DNA from: Paenibacillus amylolyticus
GTDB taxonomy: Bacteria > Bacillota > Bacilli > Paenibacillales > Paenibacillaceae
Length of the DNA stretch: 64,000 nucleotides
Assembly: GCF_001570725.1 (NCBI RefSeq)
Contig: NZ_BCNV01000001.1
Span: forward strand, 1,798,001 to 1,862,000
Reading direction: 5' to 3'
The notes beneath the pieces are model-generated. The model did not search any database and was not told the DNA's origin. It saw nothing but the letters and a program-made list of their open reading frames with translations. Position 1 is the stretch's first letter. Each line of letters starts with the position of its first letter. A program made the translations under genes and the position numbers. Positions 59,508 through 64,000 of the stretch are shown here, in pieces.

Positions 59508-62327
59508 ATGATAGCTGCAATAAATCTGGAAGGTATCTGGAAACTCCAACTCGATGAAAATAAGGTGGAAAGCGGTCTGAATTTCTCAGACGTCATTACA
59601 TTGCCCAATACCACATCGCATGCGGCCAAGGGCAAGAAAAACGAGAAGGTGTTAATCGGTGCGCTAACGGATGAGTATTTATTTGAGGGTTATGCATGGT
59701 TTACACGAGAGATTGAAATTCCCGAACACTTGGCTGGCAAACGGTGTTTCTTACATTTGGAACGAACTCGAGTAACCACAGTCTGGATCGATGGGGTGGA
59801 ATGGGGAACGCAAAACAGTTTGAACACACCTCACCGTTACGAGATCGGGGCAGGGCTATCCGCTGGATCACATACAATTACGATTCGAGTGGACAATACC
59901 GATTATCCAACCAAAGGCGGTCACCTTACATCCGAAGACACACAGACGAATTGGAACGGCATCACCGGGAAGTTGGAGCTTCAATTTTTCGAGCGTGTTT
60001 TCCTGGATAATGTTCAAGTTTACCCTGTTCTGGCGACTCGATCTTTCGACATTAAAGCAGCACTTATCGGTGACTTGCAAGGAGTGCGAATCGTGGTATC
60101 AGCTGTTGCTGTCAGTGCAGATCCGGTGTTTAGGACAGAGGAACAGATTTTCGCTCCGGATTCGCAGGAGATCCAGCTGACGTACACGATTGGTGAAGAT
60201 GCGATGTTATGGAGTGATGATGAACCTAATCTGTACCAACTTCACATTCAACTGCAAGATCAAGATGGCGAAGTGCTGGATTCCACCGAAGTATGGACAG
60301 GATTACGGGAATTCCGGGCTGCCGGAGACAAATTCACCATTAATGGTCGCAAAACGTTTCTTCGAGGCAAACATGACGGGCTGATCTTTCCGCTCACGGG
60401 ATACGCGCCAACCGATGTGGATGAATGGGTTCGCATTCTCGCTATCTCCAAGTCCTACGGTATCAATCACTACCGTTTCCATACCTGTTGTCCTCCGGAG
60501 GCTGCTTTTATTGCAGCGGATCTGCTCGGCATCTACATGGAACCTGAGCTTCCGTTCTGGGGAACCATCACCGATGAATCATCAGATGGGCATAATCAAG
60601 CAGAGCAGGATTACTTGATTAGCGAAGGATTTGCAATGCTACGTGCTTTTGGTAATCATCCTTCGTTTGTCATGATGTCCATGGGGAATGAACTATGGGG
60701 AAGCAAAGACAGTTTGAATTCGATCCTGAAGGCATACAAAGCATATGATCCTCGTCATCTATACACGGAAGGTTCCAATAACTTTCAGTTTGTACCGGAC
60801 ATTCTGGAGGAAAGTGAATTTTTCTGCGGGGTTCGTTTCTCCAAAGAGCGTCTGTTCAGAGGCTCGTATGCGATGTGTGATGCTCCGCTTGGTCACGTGC
60901 AGACCGACTTGCCCAATACGTTGAAAGATTACGATTCGAACATTGTGCCGACGCAAGGCAGCGATGCTGATCCTTCTGGGCAAACGGCGAACAAAGAGAT
61001 TCAGATTCAGTATGGGACAGGCTCCAAAACGGTGCAGGCCGAAGCTGGCAGTGACCAACTTGTCTCACACGTACCGATCATCTCGCATGAAATTGGACAG
61101 TACGCCACGTTTCCTAATTTCGATGAGATTAGCAAATATACGGGTTCTCTCAAAGCGAAAAACTTCGAAGTGTTTCGAGAGCGTCTGGAAGCCAAAGGAC
61201 TGGGACATCTGGCGGAAGCCTACTTCAGAGCCTCTGGTAAGCTCGCGGTTGCATGTTACAAGGAAGAGCTGGAAGCTGCTTTTCGTTCGCAGCAACTTGC
61301 CGGGTTCCAGCTGCTGGATCTCCAGGATTTCAGTGGTCAGGGAACAGCGCTGGTGGGTGTACTGGACGCATTCATGGATTCCAAAGGCATGGTTACTCCT
61401 GAGGAGTGGAGAACGTTTTGTTCCGATGCTGTGCTGCTGGCGAGATTCCCCAAATATAATTATCAAGCGGGTGAATTGTTCGAAGCACGCATTGAACTAA
61501 GTTACTATCGGAGACAAGTGTTAGATGGACTTCAATTGAAGTGGGAACTTCAAAGCGAGCAGAACGAAGGAAGCATCCAATTGGAAGGGAAAGCAGACCT
61601 GCCAGCGACTCATGGAGAACATTATGTGAATATCACAGATCTCAGCATTCGCATTCCTGAAGTCTCCGATATGACCAAAGTGGAGCTTAGACTATCCATC
61701 CCGGGCACGGATATCCGTAAGTCTTACGACCTGTGGATCTACCCGAGTCAGCAGGAAGTGGACCTGAGCGGTTTGAATCTCTTTACCGAATTATCGGACC
61801 AAGCGCTAGCGCTGCTTGAGCAGGGCGAGGATATTTTACTTTTCCCGAATCCCAATCAGATTCAACACGCGATTGAAGGTTTCTACAGCACCGATTTCTG
61901 GTCTTACCCCATGTTCCGTTCGATATCGGAGAATATGAAGAGAGAAGTTCCTGTGGGTACAATGGGCTTGTTGATTCAACAGGACCATCCGGCCTTCGAA
62001 CATTTTGTCACAGAGGAGTACTCGACCTATCCGTGGTGGAGCATCGTATCCGAGTCGTCATCCATCATTCTGGATGAGCTGAATAAAGACTTGCAACCGA
62101 TCGTGCAGACCATTGATAATTTTGAACGAAACCATAAGCTCGGATTGTTGATGGAATGCCGGGTGCGGAATGGTAGAGTGCTTATGGGGGCGCTGAATCT
62201 GGAGAGTCTAATGGCTACGCTGGAGGGAAGACAGTTGTTATACAGCTTCCAGCGTTATGTGCAGAGTCCGGCGTACCAACCAGCTACCTGTCTGGAAGTC
62301 GATGAGCTTCGCCAGTTGTTGAACTAA
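59508..62327 (+). CDS. Glycoside hydrolase family 2 enzyme
   Basis: 939 residues. N-terminal jelly-roll sugar-binding domain (EYLFEGYAWFTREIEIPEHLAGKRCFLHLERTRVTTVWIDG), an immunoglobulin-like domain, then the TIM barrel with acid/base Glu395 in MSMGNELWG and nucleophile Glu528 in IISHEIGQYATFP. Retaining beta-glycosidase; beta-galactosidase, glucuronidase or mannosidase cannot be separated here. ATG 59508 follows AAGGGGA; the frame is open upstream to 59388 but without a good start. No signal peptide, so the enzyme is cytosolic and works on imported oligosaccharides. No transporter adjoins it in this window. Confidence 0.92.
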   Translation: MIAAINLEGIWKLQLDENKVESGLNFSDVITLPNTTSHAAKGKKNEKVLIGALTDEYLFEGYAWFTREIEIPEHLAGKRCFLHLERTRVTTVWIDGVEWGTQNSLNTPHRYEIGAGLSAGSHTITIRVDNTDYPTKGGHLTSEDTQTNWNGITGKLELQFFERVFLDNVQVYPVLATRSFDIKAALIGDLQGVRIVVSAVAVSADPVFRTEEQIFAPDSQEIQLTYTIGEDAMLWSDDEPNLYQLHIQLQDQDGEVLDSTEVWTGLREFRAAGDKFTINGRKTFLRGKHDGLIFPLTGYAPTDVDEWVRILAISKSYGINHYRFHTCCPPEAAFIAADLLGIYMEPELPFWGTITDESSDGHNQAEQDYLISEGFAMLRAFGNHPSFVMMSMGNELWGSKDSLNSILKAYKAYDPRHLYTEGSNNFQFVPDILEESEFFCGVRFSKERLFRGSYAMCDAPLGHVQTDLPNTLKDYDSNIVPTQGSDADPSGQTANKEIQIQYGTGSKTVQAEAGSDQLVSHVPIISHEIGQYATFPNFDEISKYTGSLKAKNFEVFRERLEAKGLGHLAEAYFRASGKLAVACYKEELEAAFRSQQLAGFQLLDLQDFSGQGTALVGVLDAFMDSKGMVTPEEWRTFCSDAVLLARFPKYNYQAGELFEARIELSYYRRQVLDGLQLKWELQSEQNEGSIQLEGKADLPATHGEHYVNITDLSIRIPEVSDMTKVELRLSIPGTDIRKSYDLWIYPSQQEVDLSGLNLFTELSDQALALLEQGEDILLFPNPNQIQHAIEGFYSTDFWSYPMFRSISENMKREVPVGTMGLLIQQDHPAFEHFVTEEYSTYPWWSIVSESSSIILDELNKDLQPIVQTIDNFERNHKLGLLMECRVRNGRVLMGALNLESLMATLEGRQLLYSFQRYVQSPAYQPATCLEVDELRQLLN

Positions 62328-62393
62328 GGATAGTAGAGAAGAGGCAGCGTGTTCCTTATTTTCACAACGTTATTCTTAGAAATATGCCCTTAT

Positions 62394-62430
62394 AGACCCT
62401 TCCACGAATGGAGGGGTCTTTGGCATTTGT
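62394..62430 (+). terminator. Intrinsic terminator after GH2 gene
   Basis: 11-bp stem AGACCCTTCCA / TGGAGGGGTCT with loop CGAA and one G-T pair, T-rich tail. Confidence 0.8.
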
Positions 62431-62557
62431 TTCTTTCTCTTGCACTTTAGGGTCAGTATAATGCATTTCAGCCCAATTCGACTCCGAAACCTGTGTTAAA
62501 ATAGTATATTCGAGAGTGAAATTCAGAGTCGATGTCGATGAAAGGCGGATGTCCCCC

Positions 62558-63298
62558 ATGTTCAATATTGCAATCTGTGATGATGAGGAGCAGCAACGAG
62601 AACGTGTGAAATCCATGCTGGTCTCCTTGTCTTTAAAAACCAATTTTGATTTTCAAATTAGCCTATTCACATCTGGTGAACAACTGCTCTCACACTACAG
62701 AGAGGTTGGGGATACATTCAATATTCTCATCTTGGATGTGGAGATGGGCGGAATGAACGGGATTCAGACCGCTAAAGAGATTAGGAACATGAAGTTTCTG
62801 GATGTACAGATTATGTTTCTGACCAGTTACCCGGAATATATGGTGGAGAGCTTTGATGTCATCACCTTTCAATATCTGATTAAACCAATCCAGCCGCAAG
62901 TTTTCGAGGAAAAGATGATTAAGCTGTGTCAATATTTTCAGGCACTGGACAAAAAGTATGTACTGATCAAATCAGACTATGATGAATTGTTGCTGAAATA
63001 TGATGATATTTTCTGGATTGAGGTCGTCAAAAGTTTAACGATCAAGAACAAATTGAAGTTTGTGACCGAGGAAAATGTGCATGAGACTAAAGGTGTTATA
63101 TCGAGTTACGCATCAGGGTTGAAAGACCATGGTTTTTTGCAGATTCATCGCTCAATTATCATTAACTTGATGCATGTTCAGAAGTTTTCCGGTACCCAAG
63201 TCGTCATGTTGAATGGAACGGAACTGCCCATAGGCCGATCCAAGGTCAAGGAAGTCAAGGATGCCTATACCAAATACATGATCATGAGGATTCAATGA
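62558..63298 (+). CDS. LytTR-family response regulator (AgrA/LytR type)
   Basis: 246 residues. Receiver domain starting MFNIAICDDEEQQ with phospho-acceptor Asp60 in ILILDVEMGG and Lys in LIKPIQP; then a LytTR DNA-binding domain (FLQIHRSIIINLMHVQKF, LPIGRSKVKEVKDAYTKYM). Regulators of this type control peptide quorum-sensing, bacteriocin or autolysis genes and bind paired sites. ATG 62558 with AAAGGCGG nine bases upstream is preferred. Followed one base later by a sensor gene, its partner. Confidence 0.92.
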   Translation: MFNIAICDDEEQQRERVKSMLVSLSLKTNFDFQISLFTSGEQLLSHYREVGDTFNILILDVEMGGMNGIQTAKEIRNMKFLDVQIMFLTSYPEYMVESFDVITFQYLIKPIQPQVFEEKMIKLCQYFQALDKKYVLIKSDYDELLLKYDDIFWIEVVKSLTIKNKLKFVTEENVHETKGVISSYASGLKDHGFLQIHRSIIINLMHVQKFSGTQVVMLNGTELPIGRSKVKEVKDAYTKYMIMRIQ

Positions 63299-63299
63299 T

Positions 63300-64000
63300 A
63301 TGGATACCTACATGATCTTTTCCATCATTTTTGTGACCTTACTTATGGCATTTCAGGCAAATTTTTATTTTGATTCTGTGTTGGGCAAGTCCAGGCGGAA
63401 GTCGCATAGAGCTATTTATTTTATCGTTTTTATCCTGCTTTGTTATTTTTATTTGGTTTCTTCCTTCTCTGACATCGTTTCTACTGCTGTTGCCCTGCTA
63501 TTAATCTTCAGTCTGGCGCAATCCTATGAAGTGGAGTTCAAAATCAAACTTGTTTTTACCATCCTGTATGCGGTTCTGATTACGATGGCGAATACGATAG
63601 CTGTATATATTCTCGGAGTTTTGGAATCCACAGAATTCATCTCATGGGAACAGTTCAACGGAGAAAACCACTGGATTCTATCCAAAGTGATGCTGGTTGG
63701 TTGCAGTATCATGTTCATTGTTATTCAAATTGTACGTTTAGTGGCCAAACGCAGGAGCTTTGCCGTGCATTATCGTTATTATTTGCTGTTTCTCATCGTA
63801 CCCATTATTACGATCTATCAGATCAATGTGGCCTCGATATATAGTGAAAAAAACATATTCTACGTCTTTTCTGTACTAGGCTCTCTATTTCTCAACGTGT
63901 TCATTGTTTATGTATTCGATAATATGGTGGAAAAGGTACAGCTTGCGCATGAAAATGCCCAGTTACAGCGTCAGATGGACTATCAGGATGCCAACTATGA
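63300..64000 (+). CDS. AgrC-like sensor kinase, 3' end outside window
   Basis: At least 233 residues, no stop before the end of the window. About six membrane helices fill the first 200 residues (MIFSIIFVTLLMAFQANFY, IYFIVFILLCYFYLVSSF, VALLLIFSL, LVFTILYAVLIT, and onwards), followed by a coiled-coil start (VEKVQLAHENAQLQRQM), the usual entry to the GHKL kinase domain in AgrC/ComD-type sensors. Begins one base after the LytTR regulator. The peptide signal genes, if any, would lie beyond the right edge. Confidence 0.82.
   Translation, partial: MDTYMIFSIIFVTLLMAFQANFYFDSVLGKSRRKSHRAIYFIVFILLCYFYLVSSFSDIVSTAVALLLIFSLAQSYEVEFKIKLVFTILYAVLITMANTIAVYILGVLESTEFISWEQFNGENHWILSKVMLVGCSIMFIVIQIVRLVAKRRSFAVHYRYYLLFLIVPIITIYQINVASIYSEKNIFYVFSVLGSLFLNVFIVYVFDNMVEKVQLAHENAQLQRQMDYQDANY

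Overview
The window looks like chromosome of a low-to-mid GC, endospore-forming Firmicute, most likely Paenibacillus or a close relative. This is inferred from a complete gerA-type germinant-receptor operon, strong AGGAGG ribosome sites, frequent TTG starts, a ykkCD-type guanidine locus, sugar ABC genes without their own ATPase, and many AraC regulators. I saw no rRNA, tRNA, CRISPR array, transposase or phage gene. Both ends cut a gene: a cytochrome P450 on the left and an AgrC-like histidine kinase on the right.

Layout. 0-4 kb: P450, divergent DHA2 drug exporter and TetR regulator, GNAT acetyltransferase. 4.2-15.7 kb: a two-component system resembling HssRS, then six surface or secreted serine-type hydrolases. 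These are three membrane-anchored alpha/beta hydrolases, one PAF-acetylhydrolase-like protein and two recent paralogues of the beta-lactamase/PBP fold. Three promoters here carry the same direct repeat, GTTCATATT-N2-GTTCATAT, which matches the published HssR box as I remember it. No hrtAB is present, so this looks like an HssRS-type system wired to a hydrolase island; it is the main candidate for an undescribed system. 15.7-20.7 kb: an ABC exporter with an unrecognised small basic protein behind a GTATAC array, a MarR-threonine aldolase pair with possible ATC initiation, and an AraC regulator. 21-25.6 kb: methyltransferase, pentapeptide-repeat protein, guanidine-I riboswitch with gdnC-gdnD, DEAD-box helicase, YjbR protein. 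25.6-28.8 kb: RpiR regulator, Gfo/Idh oxidoreductase, zinc alcohol dehydrogenase.

28.9-34.6 kb: a second two-component system whose kinase has almost no extracellular domain. Its own promoter and the next operon share 11-bp repeats (TAAACATTTGG-like) at identical distance from the -10. That operon encodes two unrecognised membrane proteins, a 26-residue micropeptide and a receptor with chemotaxis signalling domain but no extracellular sensor. 34.8-37.9 kb: type III polyketide synthase, methyltransferase and FAD oxidoreductase behind a 14-bp perfect palindrome. 38-45 kb: aminotransferase, MaoC hydratase, LacI and AraC regulators, and a sugar ABC operon with a cre-like site. 45.2-52.9 kb: germinant receptor A, B, C and D-type subunits, a GH18 protein, an Asp-box propeller and unrecognised beta-rich proteins. 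53-64 kb: cytosolic GAF histidine kinase, LipA-type lipase, ketopantoate-reductase-like protein, TetR and AraC regulators with an SDR, a GH2 glycosidase, and a LytTR regulator with the start of its sensor.
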